From Thermodesulfobacteriota bacterium (GTDB taxonomy: Bacteria > Desulfobacterota > Syntrophobacteria > BM002), in contig CAMYLW010000053.1 in the NCBI GenBank assembly GCA_947259475.1, forward strand, positions 1,498 to 11,415: a stretch of DNA of 9,918 nucleotides. Direction: 5' to 3'. Of this stretch, positions 1-7,143 are shown piece by piece. Numbering within the stretch: the stretch's first letter is position 1; each line of letters starts with the position of its first letter. The notes beneath the pieces are model-generated. The model saw nothing but the letters and a program-made list of their open reading frames with translations, was not told where the DNA came from and ran no database searches. A program made the position numbers and the translations under genes.

Positions 1-12
1 AAACCTGCCCCC

Positions 13-38
13 AAAAAAAAGCCCCCAGCGATGCTTTT
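13..38 (-). terminator. Candidate intrinsic terminator downstream of hflC
   Basis: Read on the minus strand, a 6-bp stem (AAAAGC pairing with GCTTTT, plus-strand positions 17-22 and 33-38) runs straight into an eight-T tract (13-20). This lies about 120 nt beyond the hflC stop and is in the right orientation to end the hflKC transcript. The stem is short, with a 10-nt loop, so it is weak as a stand-alone terminator. Confidence 0.3.
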
Positions 39-114
39 ACCAAACACCGTTAGGGGCAACACGGTACGAACCGCGCAGACCTTTCCCTACTATACACCAA
101 TTCCGCCTGACCGC

Positions 115-133
115 AATACGAAAAATTCGTATT
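115..133. terminator. AT-rich hairpin past the hflC stop, possible terminator
   Basis: AATACGAA (115-122) and TTCGTATT (126-133) form a perfect 8-bp inverted repeat with a 3-nt loop. On the plus strand it is followed by a T-rich run (about 141-155), so it would work best as a terminator for a plus-strand gene entering from the left. On the minus strand, where hflC reads towards it, the following bases are not T-rich. It may serve both directions. No protein-coding gene can be supported in 1-157. Confidence 0.35.
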
Positions 134-157
134 TTATCATTTTTTTTTCTTTTTCTC

Positions 158-1114
158 CTAACGAGGAATTTTCTTCAGATATTTGTAAAAATCGTTATCT
201 GTCGTCAATATCATCCTCGTTTTGTTGTGCTCCTGCTCCCGGTAGAGTTCTAGGGTCTTGGAAAAGGAATAGAATCCCGGATCCTGGTTATAGGCGCTGC
301 CATAAATTCCTGTGGCCTCGGCATCAGCTTTCCCTCGAATTTCCTGTGCTGTGCGAAAGGCTTCCGAGGAGATTCGTTTCAGCTCTTTTTGCATCTCACC
401 GTTGATTCTCGCCGCCTGGCCTTCACCCTCTGAGCGATACTGGGCAGCGATTCGTTTACGCTCGGAGATCATTCTTTCAAAGACCTTCTTCAGCACGCTA
501 TCCACGTAATTGATCCGCTTGATCCGCACATCCACCAACTCGATGCCGAATTCGGGAGCGAGTTTCGAAGCAGACAGCAGCATTGCCCTGGTGATCTTTT
601 CACGTCCCACTTCCAGAGGACGACTCACTTCCTGCACTTCCTTCTGAGCGTAGCCAGCATCGCTTACCCTCTCACCCACCGCACCCGCCCAACCCTCACT
701 GCGTACCAGTTCCACTAAATCGTTCTCTGATACAGCGTCCCGGACCACAGAATCGATAATACCATCCAGCCGCGAAAGTGCGGTGGTCTTGGTGGTCACC
801 CGGGTCAGATAAAGGAGTGGATCACTGATGCGCCAGCGAGCAGTGGTGTCCACCCAGATGAGCTTCTTGTCCTTGGTAGGGATCTGGTTGGGGCTACCAT
901 CCCAATTAAGAAGTCGCTTCTCAAACCGGTTCACCGCTTGAATGAAGGGTATTTTGAAGTTAAGACCGGCATCCTTGACAGCAGCTCCCACGGGCCTGCC
1001 GAACTGGGTGATTACCACCTGTTCGCCTTCATTTACCACATAAAATGCGCCCGTGGAAACTATTGCTGCGACTACAATCAGGGCGAGCAGTACCTGTATT
1101 GCTCTACTTTTCAT
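158..1114 (-). CDS. hflC: HflC, SPFH-domain subunit of the HflKC membrane complex
   Basis: This is the HflC partner of HflK. In known bacteria the two build a large cage in the inner membrane around the FtsH protease and modulate its access to membrane substrates. The 318-residue protein has one N-terminal transmembrane helix (about residues 5-25), then a prohibitin/SPFH domain with the typical opening VVNEGEQVVITQFGRPV and a GLNFKIPF segment. A long charged helical region follows, with the hallmark KADAEATGIYGSAYNQDPGFY stretch and the C-terminal end TDNDFYKYL. Length is close to E. coli HflC (334 aa). The frame stays open upstream to 1144, but I choose the ATG at 1112-1114. A GAGGAAAG Shine-Dalgarno sits at 1119-1126, the start is one base beyond the hflK stop, and the protein then begins as the family does. 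Translation is probably coupled to hflK. Stop is TAG at 158-160. Confidence 0.93.
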   Translation of the reverse strand: MKSRAIQVLLALIVVAAIVSTGAFYVVNEGEQVVITQFGRPVGAAVKDAGLNFKIPFIQAVNRFEKRLLNWDGSPNQIPTKDKKLIWVDTTARWRISDPLLYLTRVTTKTTALSRLDGIIDSVVRDAVSENDLVELVRSEGWAGAVGERVSDAGYAQKEVQEVSRPLEVGREKITRAMLLSASKLAPEFGIELVDVRIKRINYVDSVLKKVFERMISERKRIAAQYRSEGEGQAARINGEMQKELKRISSEAFRTAQEIRGKADAEATGIYGSAYNQDPGFYSFSKTLELYREQEHNKTRMILTTDNDFYKYLKKIPR

Positions 1115-1115
1115 T

Positions 1116-2153
1116 TTACTTTCCTCGCGCTTTCTGGAGATCAAGCAGGGGAACTAGTCCCTTCTGGTCTGCGTCAATCACGTAGATTTCATCTACCTTG
1201 TCGAGCAGTTGGTTCATGCTCTCCAGGTAAAGGCGTCGTTTGGTGACATCCTTGGCCTGGCGGTATTCCTTGAGCACGTCGATAAACCGATTAGCCTCGC
1301 CCTTAGCCAGGTTCACCCGTTCCAAGGCGTAGCCTTCAGCCTTTGATATGGTCTGCAAGGCACTGCCTTTGGCCTTAGGGATCTCCCGATTATAGGCGGC
1401 CTGCGCCTGGTTGATCTTTGACTCTCTTTCCTGTTCAGCCTCGTTCACTTCATTGAAGGCAGCCTCCACCGGCCCAGGCGGAGTCACATTCTGCATCTTG
1501 ACATTGACCACCTGGATACCAGTGCGATAGGAGTCCAGAACTTTTTGCATTTCCACTTTAACTCTGTCGGCGATCTCGGCACGCCCTACTGTAAGGACAA
1601 AGTCGAAAAGCCGGTTGCCAACCACCCGGCGCATGACCGATTCGGACATATCCCGGATGGCACTATCCACATCCTTCACCTGAAAGAGAAAATCCTTTGG
1701 ATCCCCGATCTTGTACTGCACGGTCCACTGAAGATCGACCACGTTGAGGTCACCACTCAGCATGAGTGACTCCTCTTTGAAGCCACGCTCCGTAAAGCGT
1801 GAGCGCACACCCGCTTCTACCGTCCTGTAGCCGAACTCCATCTGGAAATTTCGACCTGTCTTGACTTTGCCCACCGTCTCAATACCGAAAGGCAGCTTGA
1901 AATGCAGGCCCGGACCGGTTAGCCGCACATAGCGACCGAAACGCTGAATCACTCCAGTCTCTTCTGGTGCCACGGTATAGACGCTGGCATAGCCGGCGGC
2001 AACAATGAGCACCGCCAAAAGCAGAAGCCACAAAGAGCCATGAAAGCGGAACTTGCCGCGAAATTGTTCTCTGATTTTTTTCAATACCTCCTCGAAATCC
2101 TTTATGCCGCCAGGACCTCGACCCGATGATCCCTTCCAGTCCATTGGACTCAT
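1116..2153 (-). CDS. hflK: HflK, SPFH-domain subunit of the HflKC membrane complex
   Basis: HflK pairs with HflC to form the FtsH-associated SPFH assembly, with most of its mass on the periplasmic face of the inner membrane. The 345-residue product has a short Gly/Ser-containing cytoplasmic N-terminus (1-38) and one transmembrane helix (about 40-60). The signature VAPEETGVIQRFGRYV and GPGLHFKLPFGIE follow (about 61-92), then the SPFH fold including VVDLQWTVQYKI. After VTPPGPVEAAFNEV comes a long Ala/Glu/Lys-rich coiled coil. It is shorter than E. coli HflK (419 aa), mainly because the glycine-rich N-terminal extension is reduced. The ATG at 2151-2153 is supported by two overlapping GAGG Shine-Dalgarno motifs just upstream (2156-2164). 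The stop (1116-1118) is one base from hflC, so the pair is an operon. No ftsH is present nearby. Confidence 0.93.
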   Translation of the reverse strand: MSPMDWKGSSGRGPGGIKDFEEVLKKIREQFRGKFRFHGSLWLLLLAVLIVAAGYASVYTVAPEETGVIQRFGRYVRLTGPGLHFKLPFGIETVGKVKTGRNFQMEFGYRTVEAGVRSRFTERGFKEESLMLSGDLNVVDLQWTVQYKIGDPKDFLFQVKDVDSAIRDMSESVMRRVVGNRLFDFVLTVGRAEIADRVKVEMQKVLDSYRTGIQVVNVKMQNVTPPGPVEAAFNEVNEAEQERESKINQAQAAYNREIPKAKGSALQTISKAEGYALERVNLAKGEANRFIDVLKEYRQAKDVTKRRLYLESMNQLLDKVDEIYVIDADQKGLVPLLDLQKARGK

Positions 2154-2281
2154 TGCCTCACCTCATTAGTAAATGTATGCTCGTTGGCGAGTAACGGCTG
2201 ACGCTGCATTCAAGAACTAGAGCGAAACCCCGAACTCAACCCTACCCCTGGCTGTGAGTACTAACCACTGAGTGCAGCTTT

Positions 2282-2310
2282 AATATAGATAGCACTGGCC
2301 AATTCTGCAA
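2282..2310 (-). promoter_or_regulatory. Candidate sigma70 promoter for hflKC
   Basis: On the minus strand, TTGCAG (2305-2310) and TATATT (2282-2287) are separated by exactly 17 bp. The -10 hexamer matches the consensus at 5 of 6 positions and the -35 only at 3 of 6. It lies between the small upstream membrane-protein gene and hflK and would give a leader of roughly 120 nt. This rests on hexamer match and spacing alone. Confidence 0.38.
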
Positions 2311-2345
2311 CCGCCAACGGCCAAAGCCATTTCATCCATTATACC

Positions 2346-2534
2346 CTATCTCAGCCGCTCCTCACTTTGTCTTTTTTCCCTCAAATGCGCCAGCAAATAT
2401 GAAAGCCCTACAAAAAACACTGCAAAACCGGCCACAGTCACAATGCCACCACCAAGGTGAAAAATCTTCACAACCATAAAGGCAAAGAGAATGGACAAAC
2501 CCATGCGCATCAAAAAAACTGAGCCAGCTTCCAT
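2346..2534 (-). CDS. Small two-helix inner-membrane protein of unknown function
   Basis: A 62-residue open frame lies about 190 bp upstream of hflK on the same strand. I do not recognise a named family. The predicted product has a short N-terminus and two hydrophobic segments (about residues 10-26 and 31-49) separated by a Gly-rich HLGGG turn. It ends in a highly charged tail (HLREKRQSEERLR), which by the positive-inside rule should be cytoplasmic. This helix-turn-helix-basic-tail layout is typical of real small membrane proteins and is unlikely to arise from a random frame. The ATG at 2532-2534 has only a weak upstream AGG, about a dozen bases away. An overlapping shifted frame (2362-2559) encodes a Trp/Cys-rich peptide that looks like noise. 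Stop is TAG at 2346-2348. It might be co-transcribed with hflKC, but a separate promoter candidate lies in between. Confidence 0.5.
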   Translation of the reverse strand: MEAGSVFLMRMGLSILFAFMVVKIFHLGGGIVTVAGFAVFFVGLSYLLAHLREKRQSEERLR

Positions 2535-2655
2535 GCCTGTTCAGAAACCTTTCAATCATGTAATTGCAAGCTTGCGCCGAGCCGAATTACCGCTAGTAAA
2601 GACTGTCAGCCTATCACTTTTCCTGGGGTAGAGCAAGATATTACTAAGAACATAA

Positions 2656-2704
2656 AGGAGCCAGGAGCCAGAATTCAGGAGACTAAGGCAAAGGCCATGA
2701 AGGG
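2656..2704. repeat. Degenerate heptad tandem array (AGGAGCC type)
   Basis: Two exact AGGAGCC units (2656-2669) are followed in the same 7-nt register by AGAATTC, AGGAGAC and progressively weaker units to about 2704. The first four units are clearly related; the later ones only keep the phase. It is non-coding and lies in the gap left of the ABC genes. Confidence 0.55.
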
Positions 2705-2756
2705 AGTTTGAAATTGTGAAATGATAAGGCGTATTTTAGTTGGAGATTTCGCCTTC

Positions 2757-2794
2757 GAAATCCTAAATCCGAAATTACTTCCCTATGCTCCATG
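2757..2794. repeat. Heptad units shared with two other intergenic arrays
   Basis: GAAATCC, TAAATCC and GAAATTA follow each other in 7-nt steps (2757-2777). The internal AAATCCG is the reverse complement of the CGGATTT unit in the array at 4714-4741. Shortly after come CCCTATG and CTCCATG (2781-2794), the same two heptads in the same order as at 7024-7037. The locus therefore joins units from two array families seen elsewhere in the window. Confidence 0.5.
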
Positions 2795-2868
2795 CTAGGG
2801 CGTGGTGCAAAGCGCCTGGTTCTCTGCGATTCATTGCATTTTTTTGGGCTATCGGGTATGGTAAGCGT

Positions 2869-2903
2869 GCAGATTTGGCCCGCTGGATGCGGGCCAAATC
2901 TGC
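2869..2903. repeat. Perfect 15-bp inverted repeat (strong hairpin) upstream of the ABC operon
   Basis: GCAGATTTGGCCCGC (2869-2883) and its exact reverse complement (2889-2903) flank a 5-nt loop, TGGAT. No T-tract follows on the plus strand, so it is not a classical intrinsic terminator. It ends 40 bp before the ABC start codon. It could be a REP-like dispersed palindrome, an mRNA-leader structure or an operator; the sequence alone does not decide. Confidence 0.75.
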
Positions 2904-2943
2904 GCACCTCAACCCCCCAGCCTCTTTGTGATAAAATCCAACC

Positions 2944-4707
2944 ATGACCCATTATCGTATTCTACTTCCCTATTTCCGGCGCAACCTGGGCATCCTTGCC
3001 ATCGGCGTCAGCTCGCTGCTGATAGTCGATCTGTTGCAGCTTTTCATTCCACGCGTCATCAAGCTGGCTGTGGATGATCTCACCCGCTACCAGGCCACCA
3101 GCGCCAGATTGTTATCTTATGCCGGGATGGTTCTGGCCTTGGCCCTGGGCATCGTCGTGTTCCGCTTTGTCTGGAGACGGTGCCTGTTTGGCCATTCGCG
3201 CCAAGTTGAGGAGGCTTTGCGAAATCGTCTATTCGCCCACTTGCAGACTCTCTCTTTTTCCTACTTCGACCGGGCTAACACCGGTGACCTTATGGCTCAC
3301 GCCACCAACGACGTTCAGGCGGTACAACTGGCCGCCGGCATGGGGTTGGTGGCCCTCACCGATACCCTCGTCCTGGGGACCGCTGCAATTGGCTTCATGC
3401 TCTATATCAATCCTAGCCTGACTCTGATTGCCCTTTTACCCATGCCTTTCATTGCTCTTTTTGCCCGGACCATCAGTAAGATTTTCTATGAGCGCTTTCA
3501 AAAGGTTCAGGCCTCGTTCTCTCAACTAACAGAGCGGGCCCGGGAGAATCTTGCCGGCATTCGCACCATCAAAGCCTATACCCAGGAAACCGCAGAAATC
3601 AAACGCTTTGATCAAACTGGCCGGAATTATATTGCTGCAAATCTCCGCATGGTAAAAATCAGTGGCTTTTTCTCCCCCATGAGTCTCATATTTACGAACT
3701 TAAGTATGGCCCTGGTCCTCGTCATCGGTGGTAAGCTTACCATCCTTAACACCATATCCGTTGGAGATTTTGTTGCCTTCAACAGCTATCTGCTCCTCCT
3801 CACCTGGCCCATGATGGCCCTTGGTTGGATGATAAATCTGTTCCAGCGGGGCTCGGCTTCTCTGGAGCGTATTCAAGCAATTTTGAACACCCCTTCTGAA
3901 GCTGCTGAGATATTGGAGGTACCTAAAAAATCCCTTACCCAGGGCGACATTGAAAGCCGGAGTCTTACCTTTACGTATCCCGGCTCCAATCTCCCGGCCC
4001 TGGAGGATATTCATCTAAGCATCAAACCTGGACAATTGGTGGGAATCGTTGGCCGTACCGGTGCAGGTAAAAGCACTCTGTGCCAGCTATTACCTCGCCT
4101 CTACGACACCCCCCCAGGACAGCTTTATTGGGAGGGTGAGGATATTCATCGCTGGCCTTTAGAAGAACTACGCCGAGCCATCGCCGTGGTGCCTCAGGAT
4201 CCATTTATCTTTGCTGATACCGTCCGCGCCAACATCTGTTTCGGAAATCCTGATGCAAGTACTGACGAGATGATCAAGGCCGCTGAAGCCGCACATTTAC
4301 TGGACGAGATCCTCGCCCTGCCCCACCAGTTCGACACCATCCTGGGAGAACGCGGAGTCACCCTTTCAGGCGGCCAAAAACAGCGGCTGACCCTTGCCAG
4401 GGCGCTCATACTGTCCACACCGCTGCTCATTCTCGACGACTGCTTCTCTTCAGTGGATCTTGAGACAGAGCTTGCCATTCTGGCTAATCTCAAACGTTAC
4501 CTGAAAGCCAGGACTACCCTCATAGCCTCACACCGCTTGGAGGCCATGAGGGCTGCTGATATGATTTTTGTCCTCGAGTGGGGTCGCCTGCGAGAGCAGG
4601 GAAACCACGATCAACTTCTTGCACAAAAGGGAATCTACGCCGCCCTATATCACCGTCAGAAACTGGAGGATGAGCTGTATGAAGAAGCAGTAAGTGGTAA
4701 GAAGTAA
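2944..4707 (+). CDS. ABC exporter half-transporter, MdlA-like, degenerate-site subunit
   Basis: This 587-residue type IV ABC half-transporter has a six-helix membrane domain (helices near 13-36, 58-78, 130-153, 157-177, 238-260 and 268-290) followed by a nucleotide-binding domain. Visible motifs are Walker A GRTGAGKST (370-378), Q-loop Gln418, signature LSGGQ (474-478), Walker B LLILDD (494-499) and H-loop His530. At the catalytic position after Walker B the usual Glu is Asp499, as in MdlA and the TM287-type subunits of heterodimeric exporters. Its own ATP site is therefore probably non-hydrolytic, while its intact signature serves the partner. The partner should be the next gene, 118 bp downstream. 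Substrate unknown; lipids or drugs are typical for the family. The ATG at 2944 fits the family start but lacks a clear Shine-Dalgarno. A TAAAAT hexamer just upstream leaves open a leaderless mRNA. Confidence 0.9.
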   Translation: MTHYRILLPYFRRNLGILAIGVSSLLIVDLLQLFIPRVIKLAVDDLTRYQATSARLLSYAGMVLALALGIVVFRFVWRRCLFGHSRQVEEALRNRLFAHLQTLSFSYFDRANTGDLMAHATNDVQAVQLAAGMGLVALTDTLVLGTAAIGFMLYINPSLTLIALLPMPFIALFARTISKIFYERFQKVQASFSQLTERARENLAGIRTIKAYTQETAEIKRFDQTGRNYIAANLRMVKISGFFSPMSLIFTNLSMALVLVIGGKLTILNTISVGDFVAFNSYLLLLTWPMMALGWMINLFQRGSASLERIQAILNTPSEAAEILEVPKKSLTQGDIESRSLTFTYPGSNLPALEDIHLSIKPGQLVGIVGRTGAGKSTLCQLLPRLYDTPPGQLYWEGEDIHRWPLEELRRAIAVVPQDPFIFADTVRANICFGNPDASTDEMIKAAEAAHLLDEILALPHQFDTILGERGVTLSGGQKQRLTLARALILSTPLLILDDCFSSVDLETELAILANLKRYLKARTTLIASHRLEAMRAADMIFVLEWGRLREQGNHDQLLAQKGIYAALYHRQKLEDELYEEAVSGKK

Positions 4708-4713
4708 GAATTT

Positions 4714-4775
4714 CGGATTGCGGATTGCGGATTGCGGATTTAAGAATTGAGGAATTGAGGAATTGAGGAATTTGG
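4714..4775. repeat. Two adjacent tandem arrays (7-nt and 8-nt) between the ABC genes
   Basis: Four heptads (three CGGATTG then CGGATTT, 4714-4741) are followed after two bases by four octads (three GAATTGAG then GAATTTGG, 4744-4775). In both arrays the last unit is the deviating one. A looser TTTAG-containing repetition continues to about 4820. The arrays fill most of the 118-bp gap separating the two exporter subunits. No promoter or terminator is evident, so the two genes could still be co-transcribed. Confidence 0.85.
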
Positions 4776-4825
4776 GCATTTTAGATCACTTTAGACATTC
4801 TTGTTTACTTTAGGCATTTTCTCTT

Positions 4826-6937
4826 ATGCACGGTAATTACGGCTATTTTGAGGAAGACAAGCTGGGCAAGCCATACGACTGGCCCCTCTGGCGTCGTCTG
4901 GCCGGCTACGCTCGGCCATATCTAAAAGTAATCGGCTTCAGTGCCATGCTTATACTGCTGCTTACTGTCTTTGACCTCGCCCTACCCTATCTGTTCAAAG
5001 TGGGCATAGATAAATATATCGTCCGGTCCGCCCGCCAGATTCAAATACCGGAGGCTCCGCCGCCTGCACTAGAACGTTTTCTTGACAAAGTCACTGGCCA
5101 ACTACACCCGGGCCCGGAAAAAGGACAATTTTTCATCGCAAATGAACTCCTACGCAAGATGGACCCTCGACTGCTGCACCAACTTCAAGCACAGGGCTCT
5201 ATTCCGCCTCACCGTTTTTATTTCACCCCACTCGGGGCCGATGTCCAAAGACGAGTGGTGCTGGCCCACCCTACCCTTTTTCATATTGCGGATGGAATTG
5301 CATATATTGACTACCGAAATTTAGCCAATTTATCCGCTGAGGATATCTTGGTCTTACGTCAGCACGACATTTCAGGACTGTACCGCTTGGGCCTGGTCTT
5401 TGTGGCACTGCTCCTGCTGAGCGGAATCTGCACCTTTGGCCAAAACCTGCTCATGGTGTACGCTGGGCAACACATGATGCACGACCTGCGCATGCAGCTC
5501 TTTGGCCACATCCAAAAGATGTGCCTGTCATTTTTCAACCGGAATCCTGTTGGTAGGCTGGTTACCCGTCTAACCAATGACATCCAGAACCTGGATGAGA
5601 TGTTCGGTTCGGTGGTAATGACCCTTCTAAAAGACGTGGTCCTGCTGTGCGGTATTCTCGTCATTCTTTTTCACCTGCGGTGGGATCTCACTCTGGTTAC
5701 CCTGTCTGTTATCCCGCTCATTGTTGTGCTCTTTCGTGTCTTTGGAGTGCAGGTTCGCTCCGCCTACCGCGACATTAGAGCCAAACTGGCTAAGATCAAT
5801 GTAATTCTCAACGAATACCTTTCCGGTATCAGGGTAATCAAGATTTTCCGCCAAGAAAAAACAACATTGCGCCGTTTTGAAAACCTAAACCACGATTACT
5901 ACCGCGCCACTTTAAGACAGATAATGCTCCAGGCGATTTTCTTCCCTTGTATCGAATTGCTGGCCACCACCACAATCGCACTTCTCCTCTGGTATGGAGG
6001 CAGGCAGGTTTTGGCAGACACGCTGAGCCTTGGAGCTCTCGTGGTCTTCATCTCTTACCTCCGCATGTTTTTTGGACCCATCCGAGACGTGTCGCAAAAA
6101 TACAGCATCATGCAATCTGCCATGGCTTCAGCAGAGCGAATTTTCCTCCTCTTGGACGACAAGGAGCAGGAAAGATACGATTCCACCGAAGCTAACCCGC
6201 CTGCTGTAAAGGGGGAAATTGAGTTTCAGCAGGTGACTTTCGGCTATCGCCAGGAGGAGCCGGTGCTTAAAAACATCTCCTTTCGAGTCAGGGCTGGGGA
6301 AACTTTGGCGATTGTGGGTGTCACCGGTGCAGGGAAAACCACCCTGATGCATCTTTTGGAAAGATTCCATGAACCCCAGCAGGGAACGATTTGCCTCGAC
6401 GGTAGAGACATTGGTGAAATGGATCTGTCCTGGTTAAGGTCGCAGGTGGGGCTCATCATGCAGGATGTATTTCTTTTTGCCGGGAGACTCAGGGAAAATA
6501 TCGCACTGGATCGCAACTTATCTTCAGAAGAGCTAATGCGGATTACAAGGTTGGCGCACCTGGAAGATCTGGTTTCCCGGCTCCCGGGCCAACTGGACGC
6601 GGAGGTGTACGAGGGCGGTGTTACCTTGTCCACGGGGCAGCGCCAACTCCTTGCCATCGCCCGCGCCATGTCCTATGACCCGAAAGTATTAATCCTCGAT
6701 GAAGCCACGGCCAATATAGACAGCGAGACGGAATACCTGATTCAGCAGGCCCTGGAACGGTTATTTCAAGGAAGAACCACCTTGGTTATTGCCCATCGGC
6801 TCTCCACCATACGTCAGGCTGACCGCATATTGGTTTTACATAACGGCCGAATTGTCGAGCATGGGACTCAAGAGGATCTTCTGTCCCGCCATGACTTCTA
6901 TTACAGGCTGCATCAGTTGCAGTTTGCCTCGCCTTAG
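4826..6937 (+). CDS. ABC exporter half-transporter, MdlB-like, catalytic subunit with a large extracytoplasmic loop
   Basis: At 703 residues this is about 100 longer than a usual half-transporter. Helix 1 is near 34-58 and helix 2 begins only near 186. The 66-185 stretch is a hydrophilic insertion (Pro-rich start, then mixed charged and aromatic residues) that should form a domain outside the cytoplasm. Other helices lie near 262-283, 287-306, 366-390 and 400-420. The nucleotide-binding domain has Walker A GVTGAGKTT (498-506), Q-loop Gln546, Walker B LILDEA with catalytic Glu626 and H-loop His657. The signature is LSTGQ (601-605) rather than LSGGQ, a degenerate form. Together with Asp499 of the upstream subunit this predicts a heterodimer in which this protein supplies the hydrolytic Walker motifs. 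The cytoplasmic N-terminus (1-30) is longer than in the partner. The start has only a distant AGG as ribosome-binding site. Confidence 0.9.
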   Translation: MHGNYGYFEEDKLGKPYDWPLWRRLAGYARPYLKVIGFSAMLILLLTVFDLALPYLFKVGIDKYIVRSARQIQIPEAPPPALERFLDKVTGQLHPGPEKGQFFIANELLRKMDPRLLHQLQAQGSIPPHRFYFTPLGADVQRRVVLAHPTLFHIADGIAYIDYRNLANLSAEDILVLRQHDISGLYRLGLVFVALLLLSGICTFGQNLLMVYAGQHMMHDLRMQLFGHIQKMCLSFFNRNPVGRLVTRLTNDIQNLDEMFGSVVMTLLKDVVLLCGILVILFHLRWDLTLVTLSVIPLIVVLFRVFGVQVRSAYRDIRAKLAKINVILNEYLSGIRVIKIFRQEKTTLRRFENLNHDYYRATLRQIMLQAIFFPCIELLATTTIALLLWYGGRQVLADTLSLGALVVFISYLRMFFGPIRDVSQKYSIMQSAMASAERIFLLLDDKEQERYDSTEANPPAVKGEIEFQQVTFGYRQEEPVLKNISFRVRAGETLAIVGVTGAGKTTLMHLLERFHEPQQGTICLDGRDIGEMDLSWLRSQVGLIMQDVFLFAGRLRENIALDRNLSSEELMRITRLAHLEDLVSRLPGQLDAEVYEGGVTLSTGQRQLLAIARAMSYDPKVLILDEATANIDSETEYLIQQALERLFQGRTTLVIAHRLSTIRQADRILVLHNGRIVEHGTQEDLLSRHDFYYRLHQLQFASP

Positions 6938-6941
6938 TTAG

Positions 6942-6995
6942 TCGTTCAAATCGTTGAAGTAGCTTAAGTAGCTTAAATAGCCTGAACAGCTTAAT
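6942..6995. repeat. Degenerate 9-nt tandem array
   Basis: Six consecutive nonamers keep exact 9-nt phase: TCGTTCAAA, TCGTTGAAG, TAGCTTAAG, TAGCTTAAA, TAGCCTGAA and CAGCTTAAT. The array begins five bases after the stop codon of the second ABC gene. The units are related but none is identical to its neighbour, which suggests old or continually diverging copies. Confidence 0.65.
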
Positions 6996-7016
6996 TCAAG
7001 CATATCAAATCTTTAA

Positions 7017-7044
7017 CCCCATGCCCTATGCTCCATGCCCTATA
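7017..7044. repeat. Short heptad array (CCCTATG family), satellite of the main array
   Basis: Four heptads in phase: CCCCATG, CCCTATG, CTCCATG and CCCTATA. The units match the main array about 100 bp further on, and the CCCTATG-CTCCATG pair also occurs at 2781-2794, more than 4 kb away. Confidence 0.75.
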
Positions 7045-7143
7045 CCGATTACTACAAATGACAGCGAAGCATAATGACCTAATGACGGCGCAGCCACATG
7101 ACGCGAAGCTCGATGAGAGCTGAGCACTGCTGCCAGCTGTATT

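Larger units (their letters stand above)
2535..2943. other. Intergenic region between divergent gene sets, repeat-rich
   Basis: This roughly 410-bp gap separates the minus-strand hflKC group from the plus-strand ABC genes. I see no supported gene in it. It holds a degenerate heptad array (2656-2704), a second set of heptads (2757-2777) that is the inverted form of units found between the ABC genes, two CCCTATG-type heptads (2781-2794) and a strong hairpin (2869-2903). Promoters for both directions might be expected here, but the only hint is a TAAAAT hexamer at 2932-2937, six bases before the ABC start codon. Confidence 0.6.

Noticed and set aside
1115..1144. Longer HflC start at 1142-1144
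   Set aside because: It would overlap the end of hflK and add a charged ten-residue extension; the ATG at 1112-1114 has the Shine-Dalgarno and the family-typical N-terminus.
2362..2559. Alternative frame over the small membrane protein
   Set aside because: It gives a Trp-, Cys- and Phe-rich peptide without ordered hydrophobic segments; the 2346-2534 frame is far more protein-like.
2932..2937. TAAAAT as a -10 box giving a leaderless ABC mRNA
   Set aside because: No acceptable -35 hexamer is found 15-19 bp upstream; the hexamer alone is too common in such sequence.
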